NCBI GenBank assembly: GCA_029850555.1 | Contig: JARCRS010000031.1 | Span: 62,001 to 126,000 of the forward strand | Reading direction: 5' to 3' | DNA: 64,000 nucleotides | Source: an archaeon | GTDB lineage: Archaea > Thermoproteota > Nitrososphaeria > Nitrososphaerales > CADDZS01 | In this document: piece after piece, positions 17,381 to 27,099 of the stretch | Numbering within the stretch: the first letter of the stretch is position 1 | Layout: each line of letters starts with the position of its first letter | Translations under genes and position numbers: made by a program | Notes under the pieces: model-generated | Databases searched by the model: none | What the model saw: only the letters and a program-made list of their open reading frames with translations | What the model was told of the DNA's origin: nothing

Positions 17381-18712
17381 TCAGGCTAACGCGGCCCGTA
17401 GTGTAAACGGCGTGGCTCCAACCACCCTCACTTTGACCTTCTGACCAATGGGATTCTCGTTAAGCAATTGAAATCCAATTAGGCAAGGCTTGTAAGAGTC
17501 GTTTCTTGCGACGAATGCGCCTTTTACACGCTCATCCACAATGGCATCTCCTCGCCAGCCTATCCATCGTTGATTTCTTTCGAGTGCAACTTCTTTCCAT
17601 AATTTGCTCATCCGCTGTGATCTTTCCTTGGAAATTGACGATGAAATCTGGCCTTCCATACTAGAGGCCTTTGTTCCGTCCCTTGTGCCGAACCTTGAGA
17701 GATTGAGTACATCGGGTCTAGATCTTCGAATAAGATCAATAGATTCGGAAAAGTCCGCCTCAGTTTCAGTCGGAAATGCTACGATGATGTCAGTACTCAA
17801 TGATAGGTCGGGAATAGCTGCACGAAAAGCTTCAATAGTTGAGTAATATTCCTCGATTGAGTATCCACGCTGCATAAGTCTTAGAATCCTTTCGCTTCCA
17901 GACTGAACGGGCAAATGTAAGAATTTGAACACTTTTTCGTGCTGAAACGCGCTAATCAGGTCATCTAACATTTTGCCTTTCGTGAGAAGCGGATTCATCA
18001 TTCCGACTCTCACCTTGAAATCCCCTTCTATCGAGCAGATTTTACGGATGAGAGAGGAAAGCGTGGTTTTGGAATCTTTACCGTAAGCAGCATTATCGGT
18101 TGATGTGATCCATATTTCTCTAGCACCCCCGGAAACTAATTGCCTCGCCTCTTGAACTATCTTCTCTTCAGGATAACTAAAGACAGTTCCTTTCACAAGT
18201 TTTACTTGGCAGAATGTACAGCTACTGAGGCAACCGGATGCGATCTCAACTATCCCAATTGCTTGATTTTGCCTAGTACGCGGCATTCCGAGTTTTACAA
18301 GTTTTGAATTATTGACTGAGACAAATTGGCGTCCATCAAGTGTTGAAGTGATCCCTTCGACGATTTTATCAAGGTTCCCGGGCCCAATCAAACTAAGGGT
18401 TTGATCAATCTGAAGCACTTTATTCGGTTCCGTCGCCGAGAGGCAGCCCGCCACGAGGACCTTTTGTCCGTTCGAGCGAAGCTCTCGAATACGCGCAAGC
18501 ATTCTCTGCTCAGTAACTGATTTGACGCTGCACGTCACTAGAACGCTTAGGTCTGCGTTGTCCTCCTCGGGCACGATTTGGTAACCGCTCTGGCTTACGA
18601 GGCCCGAAATTATTTCAGTATCAGCGAAGCTCGCAGAGCACCCATGGCCTTCGACGTAAATTTTCTGAAGCGGTCTGATTTTATCAGACTGATTACTCCA
18701 TTTCTCGCTCAA
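17381..18712 (-). CDS. t6A37 tRNA methylthiotransferase (e-MtaB/CDKAL1 type)
   Basis: Radical-SAM enzyme converting t6A to ms2t6A at tRNA position 37. Domains in order: N-terminal MTTase domain with three cluster cysteines C25, C61 and C90; radical SAM domain with CxxxCxxC at C161, C165 and C168; C-terminal TRAM domain (near 375-440). Length 443 is typical of the archaeal/eukaryal branch. Stop of the upstream ValRS gene lies 46 bases away in the same direction, so the two are probably co-transcribed. Its substrate modification is made by Sua5 and KEOPS, parts of which are also in this window. Confidence 0.92.
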   Translation of the reverse strand: MSEKWSNQSDKIRPLQKIYVEGHGCSASFADTEIISGLVSQSGYQIVPEEDNADLSVLVTCSVKSVTEQRMLARIRELRSNGQKVLVAGCLSATEPNKVLQIDQTLSLIGPGNLDKIVEGITSTLDGRQFVSVNNSKLVKLGMPRTRQNQAIGIVEIASGCLSSCTFCQVKLVKGTVFSYPEEKIVQEARQLVSGGAREIWITSTDNAAYGKDSKTTLSSLIRKICSIEGDFKVRVGMMNPLLTKGKMLDDLISAFQHEKVFKFLHLPVQSGSERILRLMQRGYSIEEYYSTIEAFRAAIPDLSLSTDIIVAFPTETEADFSESIDLIRRSRPDVLNLSRFGTRDGTKASSMEGQISSSISKERSQRMSKLWKEVALERNQRWIGWRGDAIVDERVKGAFVARNDSYKPCLIGFQLLNENPIGQKVKVRVVGATPFTLRAALA

Positions 18713-18758
18713 TGTTGGACTTCTCTCTACTTCAACTTCGTTCAGCGATTCTTCGCTC

Positions 18759-21119
18759 TTAGCTTTTCAGATTATGCATGACTTTAAGATCTGGTGAAAA
18801 CTTTTGTAGCTTATCAGGAATTTTGATATCAATTGGGTCTTTCAATGACAGACCTTTGGATTTCTTCTCATTCCAGATGAGACTGTCAAACTCCATGAGC
18901 TCCTTTCCAAACCCTAGATACTCTTGACTCCAGTTGTGGGATCTCGGAAATAATTCGACATGAATACTAGTTGTTTTTGAGTAAAGGCTCTGCCAGATCT
19001 CGTCGCAGATGAAAGGACATATTGGTGCGAGCATGAGCAATATTGTTCTAAGACCTGTATGCAAAGTGAATTGCGCTGAGATTTTTTCCTTTTCTGTAAA
19101 GCCCTGACCGTACGCTCTTCCTTTCGCAAGCTCGATGTAATGTGCAGCAAAGGCGTTCCAAGTGAAATCACGGATTCTGTTTGCTGGAATAAAGAAGTTG
19201 TAATCATTATATCCTTCAAGGCAATCCTCGATTAATTTCGAGAGTTCAGAAAGTAACCACTTATCAGTAAATTCCAGGAAGTCAAAAGTCGGAAGATCTC
19301 TTCCTTGTGGTAGAGGGTTTATGAATCGAGCGATATTCCAGAGCTTTGTCAAAAATTTTCCCATTCCTGAGATCTTTTGAATAGCGATGTTGAAATCGGA
19401 ACCCAAGGATACCTCTGACGCAGCCCATAGCCTAAAGCAATCAGCTCCGTACTGACTCAGAACAGGAACAGGGTCAATGACATTTCCTCGGCTCTTGCTC
19501 ATTCTTTCTCCTTTTTCATCGAGGCCCATTCCCGTTATCCATACATCCGGCCACGGAGTTTTTCCAGTGATTTGCAAACATCTCAACAAACTGTAGTGTA
19601 GCCAAGTGCGAACAATGTCCTTGCCCTGAGGCCTGATTCCAGTGGGATATGTCTTCTCGAAAAATGACTTGTCTTTGAGGTATCTCGTTATGAAGAGTGA
19701 GCTGACACTTGAATCCATCCAAGTGTCAAATGTTCTCTCGTCGCCTCTAAATTCTGAACCTCCGCATTTCGCGCAATGAGGATCATCCGGAGGAGGGTCT
19801 TTCCAAGGCTGATAGTATTTTCCGGGCTCTGGGACATAAGGAGTATTGCAGTGCTTACAGTACCATACAGGAACCTCTGTGCCATAAAATCTTCTTCGTG
19901 ATATCGGCCAATCTAGTGCAACATCGATCCAATTTAGCAAGATTTGTCTATGTGTTTGAGGGTGAAATCGTATCTCCTGTGCTTTGCTTCGGAGCTTCTC
20001 TTTGAAATCTACTACTTTGAGGTAATATTCTTCGAGGGGGATTATCTCGATTGGTGAATTGCTTCTTTCACAAAGGGGGGTTCTGTGAAAGATTTCATCA
20101 ACTTTCTCAACGAGTTTCTCCTCTTCCATAAGCTCAATCATAGCTTTGCGCGCTGCTTTTATTTTCAGCCCTGCAAGCTTTTCCCCCGCAACAGACGTCA
20201 ATCTGCCTTCTGGGTTGATAGCAATTATTTCTTGGAGATCTAATTCTCTGAAAAGTAATACGTCCGAATAATCGCCGTAAGAACAGACCATAACGACCCC
20301 GCTTCCGAAATCTGGCTTCGCCGAAGGGTGTGCGATAATGGGAACTTCACGATTATAAATTGGGAGGGATGCTTTTTTCCCGATGAATGGCTTGTAACGA
20401 TTATCATCAGGATTAACAATAACGGCTCGACAGCTGCATAAGAGCTCGGGCCGCGTCGATGCTATTGTAATATTTCCGCCATCACTACCTATGACGTTTA
20501 ACCTGAAATAGACAAGTTTCGTCGGAAGTTCCTTGTAATCTATTTCGGCATCTGCGATTGTTGTACCGCAATCTACACAGTAATTACTAGGTCGATTCCC
20601 GATGTATATTCGTCCATCTTTCCACTGCTCAATGAATGTTGTTTGGGTTAAGATGCGATAGATCTGCGAATCTGTCCTGTATTTGTTTGCAAAATCTCCA
20701 GAAAGTCCCATACGCTTCATCACGCTCGTCATTTCTTCTTCCAGATCGTCTAATGCAGTACTGCACAATTCTAGAAATTTCGCTCTTGGTGTATTTCGCA
20801 TGCTTACATTGTACTTTTTCTCTGTGTACAGCTCAACGGGAAGGCCGTTTCGGTCAATCCCGATAGGAAAGAGGACTTCCTTTCCCATCATGCGCGAGCT
20901 TCTCGCAATCATATCAATTTCAGAGTACTGAGCGGCGGCTCCTATGTGCCATGGTCTTCCAGAGGGATATGGGGGCGGAGTATCTATCACAAAGATGGGT
21001 TTGTTCGAATCGGGATTAAATTTCGATAGGTCCGCTTTGTCCCAAGCTTGAAGAAGATGAATCTCCGCACTCCTGTCCCAGGACTTTGACTTTTCAAAGG
21101 AGTTCTGGATTGTTGCCAA
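18759..21119 (-). CDS. valS: Valyl-tRNA synthetase, archaeal type
   Basis: Class I synthetase charging tRNA-Val, 786 residues. HIGH-type motif in PPPYPSGRPWHIGAA near residues 48-62; KMSKS motif as RMSKSRGNVIDP near residue 540; ValRS-specific GTEVPVWYCKHC near 416-427 with a zinc knuckle (CKHC and CAKCGG). The editing domain sits between. It is shorter at the C-terminus than bacterial ValRS, lacking the long coiled-coil arm, as usual in archaea. It lies 4 bases downstream of the aRF1 stop, forming an aRF1-ValRS-methylthiotransferase operon. Confidence 0.96.
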   Translation of the reverse strand: MATIQNSFEKSKSWDRSAEIHLLQAWDKADLSKFNPDSNKPIFVIDTPPPYPSGRPWHIGAAAQYSEIDMIARSSRMMGKEVLFPIGIDRNGLPVELYTEKKYNVSMRNTPRAKFLELCSTALDDLEEEMTSVMKRMGLSGDFANKYRTDSQIYRILTQTTFIEQWKDGRIYIGNRPSNYCVDCGTTIADAEIDYKELPTKLVYFRLNVIGSDGGNITIASTRPELLCSCRAVIVNPDDNRYKPFIGKKASLPIYNREVPIIAHPSAKPDFGSGVVMVCSYGDYSDVLLFRELDLQEIIAINPEGRLTSVAGEKLAGLKIKAARKAMIELMEEEKLVEKVDEIFHRTPLCERSNSPIEIIPLEEYYLKVVDFKEKLRSKAQEIRFHPQTHRQILLNWIDVALDWPISRRRFYGTEVPVWYCKHCNTPYVPEPGKYYQPWKDPPPDDPHCAKCGGSEFRGDERTFDTWMDSSVSSLFITRYLKDKSFFEKTYPTGIRPQGKDIVRTWLHYSLLRCLQITGKTPWPDVWITGMGLDEKGERMSKSRGNVIDPVPVLSQYGADCFRLWAASEVSLGSDFNIAIQKISGMGKFLTKLWNIARFINPLPQGRDLPTFDFLEFTDKWLLSELSKLIEDCLEGYNDYNFFIPANRIRDFTWNAFAAHYIELAKGRAYGQGFTEKEKISAQFTLHTGLRTILLMLAPICPFICDEIWQSLYSKTTSIHVELFPRSHNWSQEYLGFGKELMEFDSLIWNEKKSKGLSLKDPIDIKIPDKLQKFSPDLKVMHNLKS

Positions 21120-21123
21120 TTTG

Positions 21124-22410
21124 CTAAACTCTGTACCTCAAAAGTGCTGCGATGCCACCAAAGCTCTTCAGCATTGCGCCATCTTCAGTCTTCGATGAAA
21201 TAACCTCGACATTAGCTCCAGAATCTATCCCGGCTTCAGCGAGATAATCCACAACGTCGTCCTCTCTGATGTCCATTTCTAAGCTCCCACAATTAGGGCA
21301 CGGAGAACTTATCAGATTTTGCTTCTCTTCGACTATGTTTGATCTATGGATGAATTTCTGACGAATATTGCCGCACTTTTGACATGCCGCTCTAAGAGAA
21401 AGCATTCCCGTATCATCGTTTACAAGTATTGTATCGACCGCGGCTCTCTTAAGACCCGAAAGGATGTCATTGATGCCATAGATTGCAAGACCCGAATCGG
21501 AGTTTACTTCGCTAAGAAACTTTTGAACCAGTTTTCGCTCTTCAACCACACGGACGTTTTCGAGAAGTTTGCCCGATTTTTCGATTGTTTCTCGGACGCC
21601 TTCCCTTCCCGCATAACCGGTATCAAGCGTACCAACAATCATGTTTTGCAACCGATAATCGAGATAGCCTTCCTTAACGAATGTGTCTTTCGTAGGTCCA
21701 GGCCCGCTTACTATCAAGGCTTTGATGTGATTCGATTCTAGGAATGCTTTCTTTGTATGGTCGGCAACCCTTCTATAAAAATCCGAAAGCTCCATTTCGC
21801 GCAGCCGCTCATAACGCCTGGCGCTCTGACCGCCTTTCCGCGTCTTTCCAGAAACGCCAGAGCTTGTCACATCAACTACTTCCCAGTTATCTCCTGATAC
21901 AATTCCGAGGCCGGCCTCAGTAGCGTCGAGTGCAAGCACTCCAACTACGTTTTCTTCCTTCAACATTTCGCGGAGAGGATCCAGATGGAAGTGGTCATCA
22001 CATCTGTACAGGTAAGTAGTGACTGGTTTATTTGGAATAACTTCGAAAAGTTCGATCGTTTCGTTCCCGGGACCGCCAGGGCCCGGTATGGCCCCACAGA
22101 AGATTACCAATCCGTTTTCCGGTGTCTGCTTGTAAAGCCTTAATCGTTGCATCGTCTTTGTAAGAGCATCTTGAACGTGGGCTCTCGTAGTATCTGACTT
22201 TATGTTTGAAGCTGTGCCGCTCTCCTCGCGTAGCGCTGCAATTGCCTCGTGGAGTGCTTTCTTCGGAGGAAGATACAGCGTCACAAGCTCAGTCCCGCGT
22301 CCTGTTTTGTTAGAAAGATCAGAAAGTAACTTCCTGATCCGATAAAGTGCGACCGAATCAAATTTCTTTACTCTATTAGTATCACTATTACTCATTGACC
22401 AAAAACTCAC
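21124..22410 (-). CDS. prf1: Peptide chain release factor aRF1
   Basis: Recognises all three stop codons and triggers peptide release. The 428-residue protein has the stop-codon-recognition motif NIKS at residues 69-72, the catalytic GGQ loop (GKTRKGGQSARRYERLRE near residue 195), and a C-terminal domain with two zinc-ribbon cysteine pairs (CQKCG near 347, CPNCG near 372). Two ATG starts are possible, at 22410 and 22395; the conserved sequence starts only near residue 12, so both fit. A TATA-like TTTAAACT lies about 45 bases upstream. Confidence 0.96.
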   Translation of the reverse strand: MSFWSMSNSDTNRVKKFDSVALYRIRKLLSDLSNKTGRGTELVTLYLPPKKALHEAIAALREESGTASNIKSDTTRAHVQDALTKTMQRLRLYKQTPENGLVIFCGAIPGPGGPGNETIELFEVIPNKPVTTYLYRCDDHFHLDPLREMLKEENVVGVLALDATEAGLGIVSGDNWEVVDVTSSGVSGKTRKGGQSARRYERLREMELSDFYRRVADHTKKAFLESNHIKALIVSGPGPTKDTFVKEGYLDYRLQNMIVGTLDTGYAGREGVRETIEKSGKLLENVRVVEERKLVQKFLSEVNSDSGLAIYGINDILSGLKRAAVDTILVNDDTGMLSLRAACQKCGNIRQKFIHRSNIVEEKQNLISSPCPNCGSLEMDIREDDVVDYLAEAGIDSGANVEVISSKTEDGAMLKSFGGIAALLRYRV

Positions 22411-22445
22411 CTGAAGGAGTATGCACGGAAGCTAGTTAGCTCACG

Positions 22446-22462
22446 CTAACATAGTTTAAAGG
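22446..22462 (-). promoter_or_regulatory. TATA-like box for the aRF1-ValRS operon
   Basis: Minus-strand reading gives CCCTTTAAACTATG, about 40-50 bases upstream of the aRF1 start. The purine-rich element (BRE-like) followed by TTTAAA fits an archaeal core promoter. Sequence pattern only. Confidence 0.35.
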
Positions 22463-22614
22463 GAAAACGACAATTCCCGAGATATTAAACACGAATAGAT
22501 TACACATAAACAATTGAGTCAGCTTTTTTTATAAATCCACAACATCACTTCACGCAAGTTTGTCTTAAAAACTATCCGTCGAAACACCCAAGTCAATTGA
22601 GGATTTGGAGCGAA

Positions 22615-23763
22615 TTACGAGCTCCATTCAAGCAATGTAGATTGACCTAGAGTTTTCTTCAATTCGAAGTATGACAATCGGACACCAATTAATCTGACAC
22701 TCTTTCCCGAAGATTGAAATTCTGAAAGAAGCTTCTCGGATTCTCGAAGAATGATTTCAAGCGAATCAGTAGGAGCAACAAGTGTCCTTGAACGAGTGTG
22801 GGTCTCGAATCCTGTAAAGCGGATCTTGATTCCTACGTTTCTAAACAAATATCCGTCTTGAATGATTCGCTTGTGGACATCTACTGCAACCTCTTTCATC
22901 ACTTTTGCAACTGTTTCATAATTTTGCACATCTTCGTCAAAAGTGGTCTCGCCTGACTCCGATATGGGTTCCCAGTTGTTAGTGACTTCGCTTTCGTCTT
23001 TTCCTTCAGCAATATCATGAAACCAGATTGCAGAGCGACCGAATTTTTCCTTTAGTGGCTCGATTGGGCTATTCGCTAGATCCGATATCGTCTTTACACC
23101 GAATGAATCAAGCAGAATCTTATGAGTCACTTTTCCAATGCCAGGGATCCTCTCCACTGGTAAAGGGCCCAAGAATTCCTTGACTTTCTCAGGTTCCACA
23201 ATCGTAAGGCCGTCAGGCTTGTTCATGTCGGTTGCAATCTTGGAAACAATCTTTGAATTCGAGACACCTATTGAGCAAGTAATGTTCTCCATTTCTCTGA
23301 TTTTCTTCTTTATTGCCGCCGCAACTGAAATCACTGCTTGATTTTTTTCAGATCTCACAAATAAACCGACTGCGGGGTCAGAACTGAAATCCAAATAAGC
23401 TTCATCGATACTTACTTGCTCTACATGATTGGCGAATTGCTCTAAAATTCGCATGACTCGTTTTGAAACCTCCCCATAGAGGACATGATTCGGGAGGACA
23501 TACTTCGCGGTAGGGCATAGTTCCCATGCCTTTGAAATAGGCATGCCAGACCGAATTCCAAACTTTCGAGCAGGGTAATTACAGGAAAGAACAACTCCTC
23601 GCCCCTTTCCATCCTTCGGATCGGCGCCTACGACGAATGGAATTTCTTTAAAATATGGATTCTTTGCTAGCTCACAGGATGCGTAAAACGAATCCATGTC
23701 TACATGAAAAATTACTCTTTGATTTCGTCTATTGCTTTTCAAAATAATTGAGCTCGAATTCAT
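22615..23763 (-). CDS. dinB: DNA polymerase IV (Y family, DinB)
   Basis: Translesion DNA polymerase of 382 residues. Catalytic acidic residues are visible in DMDSFYASCE (D22, D24) and SIDEAYLDF (near 117-125). The helix-hairpin-helix thumb region ERIPGIGKVT lies near 208, and the little-finger domain ends with a normal length. The final residues do not show an obvious PIP box for PCNA binding, though the tail LGQSTLLEWSS has some Q-x-x-L character. Monocistronic, with about 200 bases to the next gene downstream. Well supported. Confidence 0.94.
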   Translation of the reverse strand: MNSSSIILKSNRRNQRVIFHVDMDSFYASCELAKNPYFKEIPFVVGADPKDGKGRGVVLSCNYPARKFGIRSGMPISKAWELCPTAKYVLPNHVLYGEVSKRVMRILEQFANHVEQVSIDEAYLDFSSDPAVGLFVRSEKNQAVISVAAAIKKKIREMENITCSIGVSNSKIVSKIATDMNKPDGLTIVEPEKVKEFLGPLPVERIPGIGKVTHKILLDSFGVKTISDLANSPIEPLKEKFGRSAIWFHDIAEGKDESEVTNNWEPISESGETTFDEDVQNYETVAKVMKEVAVDVHKRIIQDGYLFRNVGIKIRFTGFETHTRSRTLVAPTDSLEIILRESEKLLSEFQSSGKSVRLIGVRLSYFELKKTLGQSTLLEWSS

Positions 23764-23828
23764 CTCGATAACTGAATCTTTCGCTAAGGTGCTTCAAGGT
23801 TTCTTTAGATCAATTTTAGTGATGAATT

Positions 23829-23839
23829 GACTTAAAAGT
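23829..23839 (+). promoter_or_regulatory. TATA-like box for the UPF0182 operon
   Basis: ACTTAAAAG lies about 34-43 bases before the TTG start of the UPF0182 gene, consistent with an archaeal promoter giving a nearly leaderless message. Pattern only. Confidence 0.4.
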
Positions 23840-23871
23840 ATGGCAACTCTTTCGATTGCAACTGACGATAT

Positions 23872-26763
23872 TTGCAGACTGGGGGCGACGATTTTCCTGG
23901 CAGTCGAGTCCCTATTCGTCAAAGAAGAGGTCTGTTACCCTACATTATCTTGGCAATTGTCGTTATTTTAATTGCCTTCATCTCAGCGGATATCTGGCTT
24001 AATTGGACCATCAACGAATCAATGTACCAAACCAAAGCCGGTCTTGACTGGTTTGGAATAAATTTCTACGGAGGGCTTACATTCGTTGTTGCGGGTTTGC
24101 TTGCTCTTCTATTCGTGAACCCTATACCGAGGAGAAGCGATATTTTCGAGGCGTTTAACGCGCTCATGGGTCTTCAGTATCGGAATCCGTACATGGGTCA
24201 GTATGGACAACAGACAAGAAGAATCAGACCCATGTATATCCGTCCTAGCAAAGCGCTTTGGGCGTTTTGGCAGGCGGTAAAATGGGTGATCCTTTTCGCT
24301 ATTTTTTCTGCAAGCAATGGGTTTCCGGGTTTGGGCAACCTTGCATTTGTTGTTGATATGGCCTCTCGCGGCTTTGGTAGTTGGTCTCTTGTTCCTAGGA
24401 TTTTCGGGCTGCCGCTTTATCCGGGGAGCGGTCAGGAGGTAATTAACCTCATCCCTACGATGGAACTCCAATATTTCATAATTGTTTACATCGGAACTGT
24501 CGTGGCGATTGTTCTTGCCTTAAGATTCTTTTTGAAATTCGTACGAGATATCGTGATTCGTGCCGGTGATAAATGGATTAGGAATATCTTCGTTGCGCTT
24601 ACTTCAATAATGTTTGCCGTTTTTCTCGAGGTACCCTACTGGGCGATGGATGTCAGGATTCCGTATGAGTGGGGTGCTGTCACAACAGTTATGGTCGCTT
24701 TCTTTGCTCTTGCAATCTTTTATCATGTTAAATCAACTCGAGAAACAATTCCTCTCGCACAAAGAAGAAGAGTTGGTGTAATTACCGCTGCAATAATTAT
24801 CGGAGTCATCCTCCTGTTCAACATTGGTGCTTACGCTTACTACTCGGTCAACTGGAACAACAATTGGGTAGCATACCAGTGGACTCCACTAACTTCTAAA
24901 CAGGTTCAGGTAACACAATGGGCTGCAGGCATTCAGAACATCAGTACATCTTCGATAACAAGCATTCCAAGTGGGAACATGTCGATGACTCTTTCTTTGA
25001 TACGGCAATGGGACTCTAACGCTTCGGCCACAGAAAGCAAGAATGAGATAGGGGTCAACTATTTACAACTTACTTCAGCACCCCAAATATCTTTTGTAAA
25101 TGGCCAAGAATACTGGGTAAATCCTACGACCTTTAATTATCCAGCAACTGATTGGGTTTCGATACATGAAATATACACCTACAGTTCGAAGATAATTGTC
25201 ATGAACACGCACACTGGACAGTTTGTTCCAGTTACTCAAGCATTCAATCTAACAAGCCAGCCCCTCATGTTCTATGGTGAAGGATCTTCAACAGAAGACG
25301 GGTACTTGAATGATGTTTATGTTGGCCTTCAGAATATTCATGAAATAAATAATGTGAACTACACCGGCGCTCCAGATTATACTCTTTGCGGAGCCCAAAG
25401 AGGAATCTGGTTTCTCGCCCAGGGACAACTCGGTTTTGCTTTGTCCCCTCCACAAAATTGCATCAATATGCTCTATAATAGGGACGTTTTCAATCGCGTT
25501 CAAGGCATACTTATCAACGGACTACAGGAGGATCCTTCTGCTTACATGGTAACTGATTCCGGACAACCGGGGGGAGGGAATGATCTTTTCTTTGCAGTTC
25601 AGGTATACATTGATTATCCTCTTCATTCTGCTTTTGCGTCTGGGAACGATTCAGCAGGATCGCCAGGCAGTTATCTCAGACTATTCGGGGTAGTACTTGT
25701 CAACGTCGCGAATGGCAACATGCAGGGATACTATTTAGGGCACAATGACGGATTTCTAACCTCGTTTTATCACGAATATTATCCGACTTGGAAGGGAGCG
25801 CCGTCCTGGTTGCAACAGCAGCTTCGCTATCCCGAGGCGTTACTTGGGAATCAGCAGAACGTAGGCCAGTTGAGTGAGGACTTTATTTGGCATGTAAATC
25901 AAGCTAACACCTTCAGAAGTGGTTCTGATTTCTTCACTAGCCCCTCTGCTACCGAGGTTTTGTACATTCCGTTCGTTATAGGAAACAATGTTTCTTTTAC
26001 AGCAGTCCAGCTTGTTCAATTCCAAGGTTCTCAAGGCTTGAACTTGGCTGGGATGTACGTTGCTTATGGCGGAGCTAGGTTGGGGCAGATCTACTTGTAC
26101 GAGTCAAATTCGAGCACATTTTCGACGACTTTTCTCGGACCTGAGGCGGCTCTAAATGAATTCACTTCAGATTATATCACGAAAACAGCTCAAACACTAA
26201 CTGGAGCGATCCCGGGCAACATATTGCTCTATCCAGTAAACGGACACCTTTACTACTTTATTCCTGCCTATATCTATCCTCAGAGTGCAGGAACTGGAGT
26301 TGTCACAAAGAATCCGTTCATAGACGTAATCGATGCTGAAAGTGCTAGTGCTTCAGTTAGGTTTGTCAACACATCATCATCGCTTGATGTCAACTACGGC
26401 TTTCAGGGAACCGCTATTCCTACGAATTCCACGGCGAGGCTCTCGTATGTGAGTAGCCTCTTCACAGGACAGGGGATTAGTTTAACGAATTCCACTGTCA
26501 ACACAAACGCGATACCGATAACGCATCAATTTAATGGAACTGTTGTTCAATACACAGTAGACTCTCAAAACTCAAGTGCGACAAATTCTATCAATCGGTT
26601 CATATCTAGCCAAGTCAAAAACTCGACTGTCACAAATGGAACTATCATAGATAACACAGTCTATTACTGGGTAGCTGCGCCCGGATTGATTGATTATGGA
26701 TTCTTGGTTTCAAGATCAGGCGTCACCGAGCTCTACTACATTTCCGTCAATGTCGGTACATGA
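23872..26763 (+). CDS. UPF0182 (COG1615) large integral membrane protein
   Basis: 963-residue protein of the UPF0182 family, function unknown. Seven transmembrane helices occupy about residues 20-42, 61-83, 130-150, 198-222, 236-258, 267-287 and 302-326, then a very large extracytoplasmic domain (about 330-963) rich in Asn, Ser and Tyr with family-typical segments such as FFAVQVYIDYPLHSAF and FLGPEAALNEF. Length matches the family. TTG start, because no ATG lies in frame upstream and the spacing to a TATA-like box is right. The stop overlaps the next gene start by 4 bases, implying coupled expression. Confidence 0.9.
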   Translation: MQTGGDDFPGSRVPIRQRRGLLPYIILAIVVILIAFISADIWLNWTINESMYQTKAGLDWFGINFYGGLTFVVAGLLALLFVNPIPRRSDIFEAFNALMGLQYRNPYMGQYGQQTRRIRPMYIRPSKALWAFWQAVKWVILFAIFSASNGFPGLGNLAFVVDMASRGFGSWSLVPRIFGLPLYPGSGQEVINLIPTMELQYFIIVYIGTVVAIVLALRFFLKFVRDIVIRAGDKWIRNIFVALTSIMFAVFLEVPYWAMDVRIPYEWGAVTTVMVAFFALAIFYHVKSTRETIPLAQRRRVGVITAAIIIGVILLFNIGAYAYYSVNWNNNWVAYQWTPLTSKQVQVTQWAAGIQNISTSSITSIPSGNMSMTLSLIRQWDSNASATESKNEIGVNYLQLTSAPQISFVNGQEYWVNPTTFNYPATDWVSIHEIYTYSSKIIVMNTHTGQFVPVTQAFNLTSQPLMFYGEGSSTEDGYLNDVYVGLQNIHEINNVNYTGAPDYTLCGAQRGIWFLAQGQLGFALSPPQNCINMLYNRDVFNRVQGILINGLQEDPSAYMVTDSGQPGGGNDLFFAVQVYIDYPLHSAFASGNDSAGSPGSYLRLFGVVLVNVANGNMQGYYLGHNDGFLTSFYHEYYPTWKGAPSWLQQQLRYPEALLGNQQNVGQLSEDFIWHVNQANTFRSGSDFFTSPSATEVLYIPFVIGNNVSFTAVQLVQFQGSQGLNLAGMYVAYGGARLGQIYLYESNSSTFSTTFLGPEAALNEFTSDYITKTAQTLTGAIPGNILLYPVNGHLYYFIPAYIYPQSAGTGVVTKNPFIDVIDAESASASVRFVNTSSSLDVNYGFQGTAIPTNSTARLSYVSSLFTGQGISLTNSTVNTNAIPITHQFNGTVVQYTVDSQNSSATNSINRFISSQVKNSTVTNGTIIDNTVYYWVAAPGLIDYGFLVSRSGVTELYYISVNVGT

Positions 26764-27071
26764 CTGATTACATTATGCCAATGACAAAAGTTGAAGACTT
26801 TCGCTCTTGGATTAGATCTATTGACAGAGGTCCCTATTACCTGGGAACCCGTAGATTGGAAAAGATCCCAAGTGGCAAAGTTCTGATAGATAGAAGAGCT
26901 TTCGAACTTGAAGAGGTTGAACAGATTGCTGAAATTTTCCTTTCAATGAAGCCCGTCTCTAAGACCAATGATGGGACCGGGATCTGGGAAAAGAATGGAA
27001 CTTTAATGAAGGCTGTCCTATTGGGTGTCGTGGCCTTGCTAGTCATTGTAATCCTGATTGTGAGAAGATGA
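26760..27071 (+). CDS. Small C-tail-anchored membrane protein, partner of UPF0182
   Basis: 103 residues with a soluble N-terminal region and one C-terminal transmembrane helix (about residues 82-101, MKAVLLGVVALLVIVILIV) followed only by basic residues. This is a tail-anchored topology with the soluble part in the cytoplasm. ATG start overlaps the UPF0182 stop in an ATGA junction, so the two are probably translated together and may form a complex. No family recognised. The 28-base gap to the UMP kinase gene suggests the operon may extend there. Confidence 0.72.
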   Translation: MTDYIMPMTKVEDFRSWIRSIDRGPYYLGTRRLEKIPSGKVLIDRRAFELEEVEQIAEIFLSMKPVSKTNDGTGIWEKNGTLMKAVLLGVVALLVIVILIVRR

Positions 27072-27099
27072 TCTAGACAGAGGACAAAGAATCTGAAAG

